Source of the DNA: Niameybacter massiliensis
Lineage (GTDB): Bacteria > Bacillota > Clostridia > Lachnospirales > Cellulosilyticaceae
Assembly: GCF_001282685.1 (NCBI RefSeq)
Contig: NZ_LN875035.1
Span: 2,918,411-2,982,410 of the forward strand
DNA: 64,000 nucleotides
Direction: 5' to 3'
The translations under genes were made by a program, and so were the position numbers. Under the pieces are notes generated by a model. The model saw only the letters and a program-made list of their open reading frames with translations, was not told where the DNA came from and ran no database searches. Below, one piece after another: positions 35,638 to 44,730 of this stretch (positions are counted from its first letter, which is position 1; each line of letters opens with the position of its first letter).

Positions 35638-36840
35638 CTAGCTATTTAGAACTTGATTAAGTTCATCGTCTATATTTATTTCATAATAGATTGCACCTAA
35701 ACGAATAAGTGCTTCACTAATCACATTCTTTTCATCATTTACAATGCCACCAACTTGTTCTGGATTCACGTAAATCAAAATGACTTGTTTATCTTCACTT
35801 ATACACCTATTAACTTGATCATAAAGCTCATAATTAAGGTCACTGGTTATACCTATCCAATAACTACGACATACTTCAAGCTCTGGTATCATCTCAAATA
35901 CCTTATCTATTGGAACCTGACTTTGAAACTTCATTTTGAAGAGTAACTCGTAAAGTTCATAGAAATAGGCTAAATCTTTACCTTTATGAATACGAAGTTC
36001 CTTTTGGAAATAGCAAAAAGTTGTAGGAATTTCCTGATTTAGGCAATAGTATAAAACAGCTACTGCACATTCTACCAACTTATCTTCTAAAATGGTTTGC
36101 GCCTCTATTTCTAAATAACCTTGTGGCACTAAATCTAATACCACATAAACTTTAGCTATAGCCGTCGCATCTTCGCTTTTCACCATAAGCTTTTGCTCCT
36201 TTGCACTAAGCTTCCAATGCACTTTATGCATACTATCTCCATAGGCATACTCACGTACATCTGAAATAAGCCCACCACCACTTTTAATACCATTGATAAT
36301 CATTTCTGATTCTTCTTCTGCATTGGGATAAATAGGTAACTTCTCTAGCACTACGATTTTAGGATATACTGTTACCTCTTTAGGCTCCATGACTTTATAA
36401 GGCATACGAAAAATGCCTAAAAAATCCGTAATGTAGACTTTATGAACACCTATTTCATAGCAACCTCTATATTTACATTCAATTTCATATCGAAAGGTCT
36501 TTTTACTTTTTGCTGGTACGCACATTCTCTTGGTCTCAAAGTATTTAATTAAAATGCTATCTATTCCATAAAACTCAACTTCTAAATTAGGATAAAATAA
36601 AGACGTTTCATTTGAAGTACTAAAGTTAAATTGAATACGTTCACCTTTAGTCATAAATTTCTTATTTATTTCTTGTGTATAGGTAAATTTAGAGTAAATA
36701 TATAAAACATGAATCAAACATATAATGGTTAAAAAAATAAGGGGATAAGCCAATAACGAACTTCCTATCCCTCCTTTAAAATAACAAAAAACTAAGGTTA
36801 ATAAGAGTAATATGCTATAAAGTATTCTATTTTTGATCAT
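35638..36840 (-). CDS. DUF58 domain protein
   Basis: This 400-residue protein has two N-terminal membrane segments (about 5-50) and a DUF58 domain with the signature DVREYAYGDSMHKVHWKLSAK near residue 200. The C-terminal part resembles a von Willebrand A-like fold. It overlaps the MoxR gene by 14 bases and precedes the transglutaminase gene by 11 bases. DUF58 proteins are usual partners of MoxR ATPases and are thought to act as adaptors. Confidence 0.92.
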   Translation of the reverse strand: MIKNRILYSILLLLTLVFCYFKGGIGSSLLAYPLIFLTIICLIHVLYIYSKFTYTQEINKKFMTKGERIQFNFSTSNETSLFYPNLEVEFYGIDSILIKYFETKRMCVPAKSKKTFRYEIECKYRGCYEIGVHKVYITDFLGIFRMPYKVMEPKEVTVYPKIVVLEKLPIYPNAEEESEMIINGIKSGGGLISDVREYAYGDSMHKVHWKLSAKEQKLMVKSEDATAIAKVYVVLDLVPQGYLEIEAQTILEDKLVECAVAVLYYCLNQEIPTTFCYFQKELRIHKGKDLAYFYELYELLFKMKFQSQVPIDKVFEMIPELEVCRSYWIGITSDLNYELYDQVNRCISEDKQVILIYVNPEQVGGIVNDEKNVISEALIRLGAIYYEINIDDELNQVLNS

Positions 36841-37783
36841 AAGCTTTCACCCTAGGCATCCTAATGCCTTTCAAAATACGTCCTATAATATATTCAGTCG
36901 TAATTTGTTTAAGTTTTGCTTCATGCCTAAGATGAATACGATGTTTGAGTATAAAGGGTGCCATCATCACAACATCATCTGGAATCACATAGTCTCTTCC
37001 CTCATAAAATGCCCACCCTTGAGCTGCTCTTAACAAGTTTAAAGACCCTCTTGGACTTGCCCCTAATAAAACTTCTTCTTGTGATCTTGTTGCACTTACA
37101 ATCTCTACAATCAACCGATTAATAGTTTCATGTACATAAACCTTTTGAACTGCTTCTTGTACCGCTATAATCTCTTCCCCTGTCGCAACAGGCTCAAGTG
37201 TATGTAATGGATTCTCTTCTTTATATTTACTCAGCATAGCCACTTCACTTTCATAACCTGGATAACCAACACTTAACTTCATGAAAAAGCGGTCTAACTG
37301 TGCTTCTGGTAAAGGAAATGTTCCTAAGTGCTCTACTGGATTTTGTGTTGCCATAACCATAAATGGTGTTGGCATTACATAGGTTTTACCATCAACGGTT
37401 ATTTGTCCCTCTTCCATTGCCTCTAACAAACTAGATTGGGTTTTTGGTGGTGTTCTATTAATCTCATCTGCTAATATAAATTGTCCTAAAAGTGCACCTT
37501 TACGGTATTCAAACTCCCCTGTTTTTGGATTAAACATTGAAAATCCAAGTAGGTCAGACGGTAATACATCTGGTGTAAATTGTATTCTATTAAATGTTCC
37601 ATCTATAGATTTTGCTAGTGCTGCAACAAGAGTCGTTTTCCCCACTCCTGGAACATCTTCTAAAAGTATATGACCCTTACATATTAAGGTGAGTACGGCC
37701 ATTTCTATTGTCTCTCTCTTACCTAACATAACTTTTTCTATATTGTCTACAATTCTCTTCACTACCTCTTGATTATGATCCAT
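36827..37783 (-). CDS. MoxR-type AAA+ ATPase
   Basis: The 318-residue ATPase has Walker A EDVPGVGKTTL with Lys49, Walker B FILADEINR with Asp106/Glu107, sensor 1 in FMVMATQNPVE and the arginine region PLPEAQLDRFFMK. MoxR proteins act as chaperone-like ATPases for complex assembly or metal insertion. It is first in the operon with DUF58 and the transglutaminase. Confidence 0.95.
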   Translation of the reverse strand: MDHNQEVVKRIVDNIEKVMLGKRETIEMAVLTLICKGHILLEDVPGVGKTTLVAALAKSIDGTFNRIQFTPDVLPSDLLGFSMFNPKTGEFEYRKGALLGQFILADEINRTPPKTQSSLLEAMEEGQITVDGKTYVMPTPFMVMATQNPVEHLGTFPLPEAQLDRFFMKLSVGYPGYESEVAMLSKYKEENPLHTLEPVATGEEIIAVQEAVQKVYVHETINRLIVEIVSATRSQEEVLLGASPRGSLNLLRAAQGWAFYEGRDYVIPDDVVMMAPFILKHRIHLRHEAKLKQITTEYIIGRILKGIRMPRVKAYDQK

Positions 37784-37897
37784 AGCCTTCCCCCTTAGAC
37801 GTCTATTATCTTCTCAATTTAATTGTAGTTCGCCAAATTATCATTTGTCAAAGTTAAATAGTCTGTTTTATCTAAATTCGTTATTATAGTCAAAACA

Positions 37898-37928
37898 AAG
37901 GTCTAGATAAGCATTTTACCTAGACCTT
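37898..37928 (-). terminator. Terminator of the Bcs-like operon
   Basis: AAGGTCTAG/CTAGACCTT stem with a 13-base loop, followed on the minus strand by TTTGTTTTG. Confidence 0.75.
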
Positions 37929-37944
37929 CCTTGTACAAAACTAC

Positions 37945-39894
37945 CTATTTATTTTTTCTATAGACAAAGTAAACAATGATTAATCCGCCCATCAGCACAA
38001 ATATACTAATCACCAAAATACCTTCTTGTATTCGCCCTTCTGTAGGCTTATTAGCAGAAGGATTATTTACAGTTTCTTCTTTAGAAGTTGAAATGATTTG
38101 GGGTACTTCTATTACCTCTGCAAGAGAGGTTTGTCCCTCACTATCAATGATTAACTTTTGCCCCATTAAAGAGGTTGGGTTCACTTTAGTATTTAGCAAA
38201 CGATTCAGTTCCTCATGAGATGCCACACTAATCTTTAACTCTCCTTGCTCTTTACCTTCTTTAGGTTTTATCGTACATACTATACTTTCTGTATTAAAAG
38301 TTGTCACAGCACTCTGAGGCACCACTTCATAAATAATACTTTGATATTGATTATACTCTGGGTCTACTGCTTCTCTTGTAATATAAATGCTTCCTGCTCG
38401 TTGTGACATATTTGCCCCAATCTTTGTAAATAACCTTGAAAGCACTTTAAGATCTGCTTGATTTAAATCTTTTGGTAACACAAGTTGTATAGGCTGTAAT
38501 ACGCCCTCTTTTACAAAGGGGTAAGGAAACATTTCAAAGGCATAGGTTTTTACTACACCTGCTGGCAAATAGAAATAGGAATCTTTTAAAATAAGTCCCC
38601 ATGGTGTATCTTCTTCCCTTGTTATACATTCAGCTTTATTAATTTCTAAATCAAAAGCTATGGTTACTTTTGTATTATTTTTTATTCGTATATCTTGTGG
38701 GATAGTGAGCTCTATTGTATCATCATCTGCTCTACTTCTATCTAATAAACTACTAGAAACAGCTTGATCATTAATATAAAGGGTTACTAAAGCATGTTCA
38801 AAATCTAAGTTTTTACTATATCTTGTGTGTAAAACCAACTTAGCACCTTTTTGTAATATCAATTCATTAGGTACTTTTAAAAAGATATTTGCTTTATTTC
38901 TATGCTGACCTGTTATATAGATAGAATCCAGTCCCATTTTCTCTAGTGTATAGTGACTTTTACCTTTTTCTATCTGGGCTTCTTCAAAAGCATTCTCTTC
39001 GTTTATAACAAGATAATTAGACTGTACAAGACTTCTTACCTCTTCTGCTCCCAAGAAATCTATACCACGCTCTAGTGCCTCCTTCGTATTCCCACATAAG
39101 ATAAGCCTATCATAATCTGATGTCCTATCAAGTAATATACCAACAGATTGTTCTCTTGGTAATGTTAACTCAGGATAGTAGATACTAAGCATTTTTTCAT
39201 TGCCTATAATGATGCTTTTCTTATATTCATCTAAATTATCCGTTGGCTTGATAAAGAATTCATCGCCTTGGCTGGTATACTCACCTAAAGTTGTGATAAT
39301 TTCTAATGCTGCTGCTAGCTCCTCATCTGTATAATCCTTAGCAATAATAATAGGAATGGTATCTTCTAATTGCTTTCGCATAATAGGATAGGGGAATTGG
39401 CCTATTGTTAGCTCATTGGCTTCTGTATACGTAAGTGTAAGCTGTGATTCTTTAAATAAATTGAGCCAGTTTGCAGGATTCACAGAATCTGTACATCTTT
39501 CTTCAGATAACCTTAGATAGCCTTTTATACTTAATTTATTAAACCCTTCTTTTATATTTGCTAGAGGTATCCCTACCTCTAATTGATCTGCTTCAAACTT
39601 TTGGCTAGGATTAAATGAATAAAAAGGTTCATCGTTTAAATAAAGTGTTATTGTAGACATATCTGTTCGTATTAATTGAGTTGTTAAATAGACTAAGTTT
39701 AACTTAGCTCCTGTAACTTCCCATGGTTCCTCTACATAAAAGTACCAATCCTCTTTTCCAAAGTTACCATTCACTTGTCTATTGGTCCCTAGTGTATAAC
39801 TTACCTCACCTGTTCTAACAGCTCCAAACACTGGTTGTATAAAGCATATAACCAGAAGGATTATTAGACCGGTCCATTGTTTTAGCATTTTCAT
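37945..39894 (-). CDS. BcsB-like polysaccharide synthase accessory protein
   Basis: The 649-residue protein has a signal peptide (about 1-24), a long extracytoplasmic beta-rich region and a single C-terminal membrane segment (about 622-644) followed by YRKNK. Repeated carbohydrate-binding-like modules alternate with BcsB-type sequences such as LVYLTTQLIRTDMSTITLYL and LNDEPFYSF. In cellulose synthase BcsB guides the emerging glucan and its C-terminal anchor helix stabilises BcsA. It is last in the operon, ten bases after the GT2 gene. Confidence 0.82.
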   Translation of the reverse strand: MKMLKQWTGLIILLVICFIQPVFGAVRTGEVSYTLGTNRQVNGNFGKEDWYFYVEEPWEVTGAKLNLVYLTTQLIRTDMSTITLYLNDEPFYSFNPSQKFEADQLEVGIPLANIKEGFNKLSIKGYLRLSEERCTDSVNPANWLNLFKESQLTLTYTEANELTIGQFPYPIMRKQLEDTIPIIIAKDYTDEELAAALEIITTLGEYTSQGDEFFIKPTDNLDEYKKSIIIGNEKMLSIYYPELTLPREQSVGILLDRTSDYDRLILCGNTKEALERGIDFLGAEEVRSLVQSNYLVINEENAFEEAQIEKGKSHYTLEKMGLDSIYITGQHRNKANIFLKVPNELILQKGAKLVLHTRYSKNLDFEHALVTLYINDQAVSSSLLDRSRADDDTIELTIPQDIRIKNNTKVTIAFDLEINKAECITREEDTPWGLILKDSYFYLPAGVVKTYAFEMFPYPFVKEGVLQPIQLVLPKDLNQADLKVLSRLFTKIGANMSQRAGSIYITREAVDPEYNQYQSIIYEVVPQSAVTTFNTESIVCTIKPKEGKEQGELKISVASHEELNRLLNTKVNPTSLMGQKLIIDSEGQTSLAEVIEVPQIISTSKEETVNNPSANKPTEGRIQEGILVISIFVLMGGLIIVYFVYRKNK

Positions 39895-39903
39895 TATGTC
39901 CTC

Positions 39904-41154
39904 CTAAAATCGCTCGGTCTTGTACCATTTAACTTCTGTCTTTAATATACTATCCTTAATATAATGATAAAGTCCCATCAGTGTTACAACTGCCCAAAGC
40001 TTGGAATAGGTAAAATACATGAGCATGGCTATTAAAATATTCTCGGCATATAATTCACCCTTTTCTAGCATGAGTGCCATAGATATAGAAAGTATATACA
40101 CCACATAAGCTAGAAACCATAAAATCAGACTATATCCTACTACATTGATTGTAATAAGATGTGTTAATCCAAAAATAAATAGTACATCTGAAACAACACT
40201 TGCTGTTAAACCAAAAATATAAATTGCTGTAAAATAGATAATATCGAATTTAACAGGTCCACTTTTTGGATCAAATACATATTTCAAATCTTTGAAAATC
40301 ACATAGATATTTCCCTTGGCCCATCTTGTCCTTTGCTTCAACCAAACTTTGATGGTTTGTGGCTCTTGCTCCCATGTAACAGCCTTTGGCATAAACATAA
40401 TTCTATAACCCATTCTATACATTCTAAAGCTAATCTCTGTATCCTCTGCTAAAGCCTTTGTATCCCATCCACCTATTTCATCAATAATACGCCTTCTTAG
40501 GATAAAATTAGTACCTGGAATTGTACATAATTTGAGAAGTTTCCATCTCCCTGCTTGAGCCATCCATTGAAAGAATAACGTTTCTATATTCACAAACTTA
40601 GTCAATAAGTTATGTTCCTTATTTCGTGTTCTAAACTTCCCAATTACTGCTCCTAATTTGTCATCTCTTACAAGAGTCGTTACCAAATAAAGTAGAGCCT
40701 TTTTCTCTGGTGTATTATCTGCATCATAAATAGCAATAAACTCACCCACACTTTCCTTATATCCAATATTAAGTGCATTAGACTTACCTTTTCCTCCTGT
40801 AACTGCATCTGTATTGATTACCTTTAGACATACAGGATGCCCTTCATCTTGGATACGCTTTAAAGTCTTAGCTGAATCATCACTAGAGTTATCATTAATA
40901 ACGATGACTTCATACCTATCTACGGGATAGTCAAAGCTTAATAGAGACCGAACTGTCTTTTCAATAACTATCCCTTCATTATGAGCTGGTACCATAATAG
41001 ACACCATAGGATAGTATTCTAACTGTGTATCAATCCAAGTGTTATCCATTTCTTTGCTATACAAATAGCCACCTATTCCTAATACTATATTTACAAGAAT
41101 AACAACCCATATAATAATTAACGAAGCAATAAATAAATACTCGATTAGACTCAT
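39904..41154 (-). CDS. Processive family-2 glycosyltransferase (BcsA-like)
   Basis: The 416-residue synthase has one N-terminal membrane segment (about 8-30), the GT2 core with Asp88 in VINDNSSDDS, DAD at 144-146, the TED-type acid AEDTE around Asp238, and the processive signature QRTRW (274-278). Three or four membrane segments follow (about 300-400). This is the cellulose/hyaluronan synthase type. It ends without a PilZ domain, so c-di-GMP control as in BcsA is not expected. It overlaps the preceding gene by four bases (ATGA). Confidence 0.9.
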   Translation of the reverse strand: MSLIEYLFIASLIIIWVVILVNIVLGIGGYLYSKEMDNTWIDTQLEYYPMVSIMVPAHNEGIVIEKTVRSLLSFDYPVDRYEVIVINDNSSDDSAKTLKRIQDEGHPVCLKVINTDAVTGGKGKSNALNIGYKESVGEFIAIYDADNTPEKKALLYLVTTLVRDDKLGAVIGKFRTRNKEHNLLTKFVNIETLFFQWMAQAGRWKLLKLCTIPGTNFILRRRIIDEIGGWDTKALAEDTEISFRMYRMGYRIMFMPKAVTWEQEPQTIKVWLKQRTRWAKGNIYVIFKDLKYVFDPKSGPVKFDIIYFTAIYIFGLTASVVSDVLFIFGLTHLITINVVGYSLILWFLAYVVYILSISMALMLEKGELYAENILIAMLMYFTYSKLWAVVTLMGLYHYIKDSILKTEVKWYKTERF

Positions 41155-41795
41155 ATATTTCCTTTCTTATAAAATTTTCTTTTTTCTCTTTTCCTGCCTT
41201 CTCTAATGAAATAGATAAAGGCGATAATAGCTAGAATCATGACCCATCTTATCATACGATTAAATCTGCTTATATCTATTACCTCTTGCTCTATATTTTG
41301 TCCTGTATTTTCTTCTATGATCTCTTGTTCTATATATTTAGGCATTCTAAGTAGTCTTACATACTGCTTCGGTAAAGGACTTATTGGGATTTCTAGATCC
41401 CCCATATTTTGTATAACTGTTTTTATATTTTCGGTAGCTGCATCAACTCGAATAGCTATTGGTTGTTGACTCGTTGTAAAAGCTTCATAGCCATGTAAAT
41501 CTAATTCACTACTCTCTATCATTGTAAATAGACTGATCTCTTTTAGAATGGTATTTCGCTCCATATAAGGCTCTGCCTTCTCACCTGGTAACAGAATGCC
41601 TACCTCTTCTTTATCTAATTCAAGAGTATAGGGAATATGTGCTGCTTTTAAATATTCAGTAGCCACTTCTAACCTATCTCCTGCTCCTCTATCATTACAG
41701 GTTAAAATCAAAAATCGAGGTCCTATATCTTGTCCTACTAGATTGAGTATGGTGCATAACCATACACCTATAACAACTACGATTCTATACATCAT
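41151..41795 (-). CDS. Uncharacterised bitopic membrane protein of the Bcs-like operon
   Basis: I do not recognise this 214-residue protein. It has an N-terminal signal or membrane segment (about 4-21), an extracytoplasmic region of about 160 residues, and a C-terminal membrane segment (about 183-198) followed by a strongly basic tail EGRKREKRKF. The topology resembles a small BcsB-like or assembly subunit. It overlaps both neighbours (11 and 4 bases), so it is made with the synthase. Confidence 0.75.
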   Translation of the reverse strand: MMYRIVVVIGVWLCTILNLVGQDIGPRFLILTCNDRGAGDRLEVATEYLKAAHIPYTLELDKEEVGILLPGEKAEPYMERNTILKEISLFTMIESSELDLHGYEAFTTSQQPIAIRVDAATENIKTVIQNMGDLEIPISPLPKQYVRLLRMPKYIEQEIIEENTGQNIEQEVIDISRFNRMIRWVMILAIIAFIYFIREGRKREKRKFYKKGNI

Positions 41796-42630
41796 ATTCT
41801 AATTCTCTATTCACTTGCTCTATATATTCAAGAGGTGAAGCTATACCTTCATGATACTGTTTAAAAGCAATTCTTAGCTCAATCTCAATACCTTTAAGAG
41901 GTGATGTTTCATCAAATTCCAATTCTGTTATCTGTTGTTTAATACGCTCTCTAATCACTTCTTGATAGGTCTCATCCATGACTAAAATAGAAGCAAAACT
42001 TTCTTCTTCTCTTAGACTATACGTTGCATCTTCTTCACGTAGCGTACTAATAATAGCCTTGCCAATCTGCTTTTGTAATTCATCATATGCTTTTTGTCCA
42101 ATAATGCCTTTAATGCGCTTCCCATAACGTAATTTAACGATCATGACGGTTAGAGGTAGCTCTTGTCTACTACATAACTTCATATACATTTTTAAATGTT
42201 CTAGAAAGGCACTTGTATTCTTTAATCCTGTTAACTCATCTATTCTTACTAACATTTGTTTTTGTAAATTCAATTGTTTATTAAATTTTTGTAGATTGTT
42301 GATGGCTTGTCCTAAAGCACCTATGCTCAGATAAAAGGCGGGTAAAATAATAAAACCACTTGCTTCAAAAAATGTAACTACTCCTTGACTTTGATGAATC
42401 ATAGCAAGCAATATGGTACCGTAAATAAAATCTCCTATCATGCTTAAACAAAGGGCCACACCAAATCCTGTATAATACGAAATAATTGATCCTATACACA
42501 GTGCGCCCATAAAATAATAAACGATAAAGTCCGCTCGCTGTATACCTGTTGTTAACAATAAAATAAATGTAAAAATAATCATCAAACTTATTCCTGCATA
42601 AATGTCTGCTTTTATTCTAGTTATTTTCAT
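41785..42630 (-). CDS. Membrane protein with degenerate GGDEF domain
   Basis: The 281-residue protein has about four membrane segments (1-110) and a GGDEF-like domain starting at DELTGLKN (131-138). Where active diguanylate cyclases have GGDEF this protein has EEESF (208-212), so the metal- and GTP-binding residues are lost. It is probably a non-catalytic sensor or scaffold. It lies 19 bases downstream of the GH8-like gene and overlaps the next gene by 11 bases. Confidence 0.8.
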   Translation of the reverse strand: MKITRIKADIYAGISLMIIFTFILLLTTGIQRADFIVYYFMGALCIGSIISYYTGFGVALCLSMIGDFIYGTILLAMIHQSQGVVTFFEASGFIILPAFYLSIGALGQAINNLQKFNKQLNLQKQMLVRIDELTGLKNTSAFLEHLKMYMKLCSRQELPLTVMIVKLRYGKRIKGIIGQKAYDELQKQIGKAIISTLREEDATYSLREEESFASILVMDETYQEVIRERIKQQITELEFDETSPLKGIEIELRIAFKQYHEGIASPLEYIEQVNRELEYDV

Positions 42631-42649
42631 AGTATCACTTCCTTTATTT

Positions 42650-43753
42650 CTAGAAAGCTAAAAGTGCTTGTAAATTGTCATAAGAATATATTTCTTCACT
42701 TGCCTCGTCTCCAAACGCTCCTTTTAACACACTATTCTCCGTTTGAATTTGAAAGCTTAACATTTTATCCATTGCGAGATCATAAAGTTCTTGATTACCT
42801 ATCACCTTACCTATTTGAGCTATGCCGGCATAAATGGCTGTAGACTCTATATCCGTCGTTGGCATACCTGTTAAAGTATTATATGTTCCATAAACTGCTC
42901 CATTTTTTAGCTCCTCTAATAACCATTTAATCGTCTCATCTTTATGTTGTCCCACCTGTGCTAATTGCAAAATAGTTAAAACCCCTTCTGTCATACGCCA
43001 CTCCTTGCCATGGTCATACGATTTGGTTTCATAATCATATTGAAAAGCGTAAAAGGGAAATACCTTGCCTAGAAATCCTTTTTCTATTGTTTTCAAACTC
43101 TTCCTATATACCTTTTTCCATGCTGGATTAATATCACTTAACTTCCACATGGTTTCAAGATCAAAATAGCAAAGAGGTATGGTGTCTACAACCTCTTCTA
43201 CAAGCCCATCATAACATCCATACAACCGCCCTTTAACTACATTAGTGTTATAAAACTTTTCTTCTATTTGTTGTACCAATGTACTGTACTCAGGATTATT
43301 CCATTTAATACTTGCTTCATAAAGTGCCCTTAAAATTCTTAAGTCATCAATCGCTGCATTGCTACTTGCAAGCGTCTCATCTTCTTTGCTACGCCATACC
43401 AATATCCCATTTGCATTTATCAAATATTGATTAACAAATGTTACTGCTTGTTCAAATTCTTCTGACTTATCTTCTTTTACTAAATACAACATATAGAGTC
43501 CTTGTGATTCTGAAAGTACTTCATGTCCTGTAGCCCACTCATTGGCCATTGTAGTAGGATGGTAATTTGTATAAATTCCTCCTAATTCATTCATGAGATA
43601 TTGCTTTATAAAGTTATAACAAGCTTCTTGCTCTTGACTATTACTCATAACTTCAATTACTTTATTATTAACTACGGGGCCTTGGTACTTAATAATAGCA
43701 ATGCTTACTATAATCAATACACCTATTAAAATTACAACATTTTTTTTATACAT
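42650..43753 (-). CDS. Membrane-anchored GH8-like glycoside hydrolase
   Basis: The 367-residue protein has an N-terminal membrane anchor (about 4-22) and an alpha/alpha-barrel-like domain. HEVLSESQGLYML contains the probable general acid Glu82; residues 137-151 (D-x2-I-x2-A-L-x2-A-x3-W) follow the GH8 signature, but the first Asp of the usual D-A-D is Ile135. It fills the place of BcsZ, the cellulase of cellulose synthase operons. The ATG at 43753 is weakly supported by GGAA; a TTG at 43765 is possible. It is first in the operon. Confidence 0.72.
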   Translation of the reverse strand: MYKKNVVILIGVLIIVSIAIIKYQGPVVNNKVIEVMSNSQEQEACYNFIKQYLMNELGGIYTNYHPTTMANEWATGHEVLSESQGLYMLYLVKEDKSEEFEQAVTFVNQYLINANGILVWRSKEDETLASSNAAIDDLRILRALYEASIKWNNPEYSTLVQQIEEKFYNTNVVKGRLYGCYDGLVEEVVDTIPLCYFDLETMWKLSDINPAWKKVYRKSLKTIEKGFLGKVFPFYAFQYDYETKSYDHGKEWRMTEGVLTILQLAQVGQHKDETIKWLLEELKNGAVYGTYNTLTGMPTTDIESTAIYAGIAQIGKVIGNQELYDLAMDKMLSFQIQTENSVLKGAFGDEASEEIYSYDNLQALLAF

Positions 43754-44086
43754 ATAATATTCCAATCTATAATTTTCGCTTATGGTCTTATGATTTTCTC
43801 ATCTTTATTATTATATAATTTGAGAGACTTTATTTATATCTATCTACTTTTAACCTATCTAAATCTATTCAACAGAAGATATAACATAAAACATATTAAA
43901 TAGTAATAGGTATTATAACCAGTCTATAACTATATTAAAATATTTATTTTAATATAAAAATAAGTTACGTTTTAAATCCATAATACAAATTCTAAAGAAA
44001 CCTTAAGAATTTAGATATTTCATTTTAAGAAGTTTCCTGTACACTATATTTATAAAATAAAAATAATCTATGGGAGATTTAAACTA
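43754..44086. other. Divergent intergenic region
   Basis: This 333-base AT-rich gap separates the Bcs-like operon from the TM2-like gene and must carry both promoters. A minus-strand TATAAT lies in the first 80 bases, without a clear -35. At 43931-43956 there is a perfect 11-bp AT-only inverted repeat (TATATTAAAAT, four bases, ATTTTAATATA). No reading frame is convincing. Confidence 0.5.
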
Positions 44087-44596
44087 ATGGAAAAAAATCG
44101 CTTTTTAACTTTTCTTTTTTCACTTATTCCGGGGGCAGGACATATGTATTTAGGACTTATGAAAAAGGGTGTCTCACTTATGCTCGTTTTCGGACTTGTA
44201 TTCAGCTTATGTAACTTCTTACATTTTGGACTTATCAGCTTTATTCTACCTGTTATTTGGTTCTACTGCTTCTTTGATAGCTTAACACTTTCTCGTTTTA
44301 ATGCACAGGATCGTGCCATCGATGAAGCCAACTTCATGGAAAAAATGAATCAATTATTAAAACAAGATTGGCAACAAATTTTAACGACTTATCGTACACC
44401 TATTGGAATCGCTGCACTCATTATTGGGATTTATGCTTTCTTTTCTAATTTTGTAATGCCATATCTTTATCAATTTGGTAACTGGGGACATAGATTCTAT
44501 AGCTTATTCTACAATATTCCTACTGCAATCTTTAGTGTTGCCCTCATTGGTGTCGGTATTTATCTGCTTACACGCTATCATGCAAATAATGATTAA
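44087..44596 (+). CDS. TM2-like small membrane protein
   Basis: The 169-residue protein begins with SLIPGAGHMYLGLMKKG, the recognisable start of TM2-type domains, followed by two membrane segments (about 30-65), a cytoplasmic helical stretch, and two more segments (about 105-125 and 145-163). GGGAG lies upstream of the ATG. Function is unknown. It is a single-gene unit with its own terminator. Confidence 0.75.
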   Translation: MEKNRFLTFLFSLIPGAGHMYLGLMKKGVSLMLVFGLVFSLCNFLHFGLISFILPVIWFYCFFDSLTLSRFNAQDRAIDEANFMEKMNQLLKQDWQQILTTYRTPIGIAALIIGIYAFFSNFVMPYLYQFGNWGHRFYSLFYNIPTAIFSVALIGVGIYLLTRYHANND

Positions 44597-44600
44597 TTAT

Positions 44601-44627
44601 AAAAAGGACGTATAAAACGTCCTTTTT
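44601..44627 (+). terminator. Terminator of the TM2-like gene
   Basis: An 11-bp stem AAAAAGGACGT/ACGTCCTTTTT with a 5-base loop ends in a T run. Confidence 0.92.
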
Positions 44628-44730
44628 TGTTTATTCTCCAATTTTAACCATGTATCCTACTTTTGCATATTTAGGTTTTACTCTATACATAATAAATAAT
44701 AAATTTTTAATATAAAAGGAGATTTAAATT

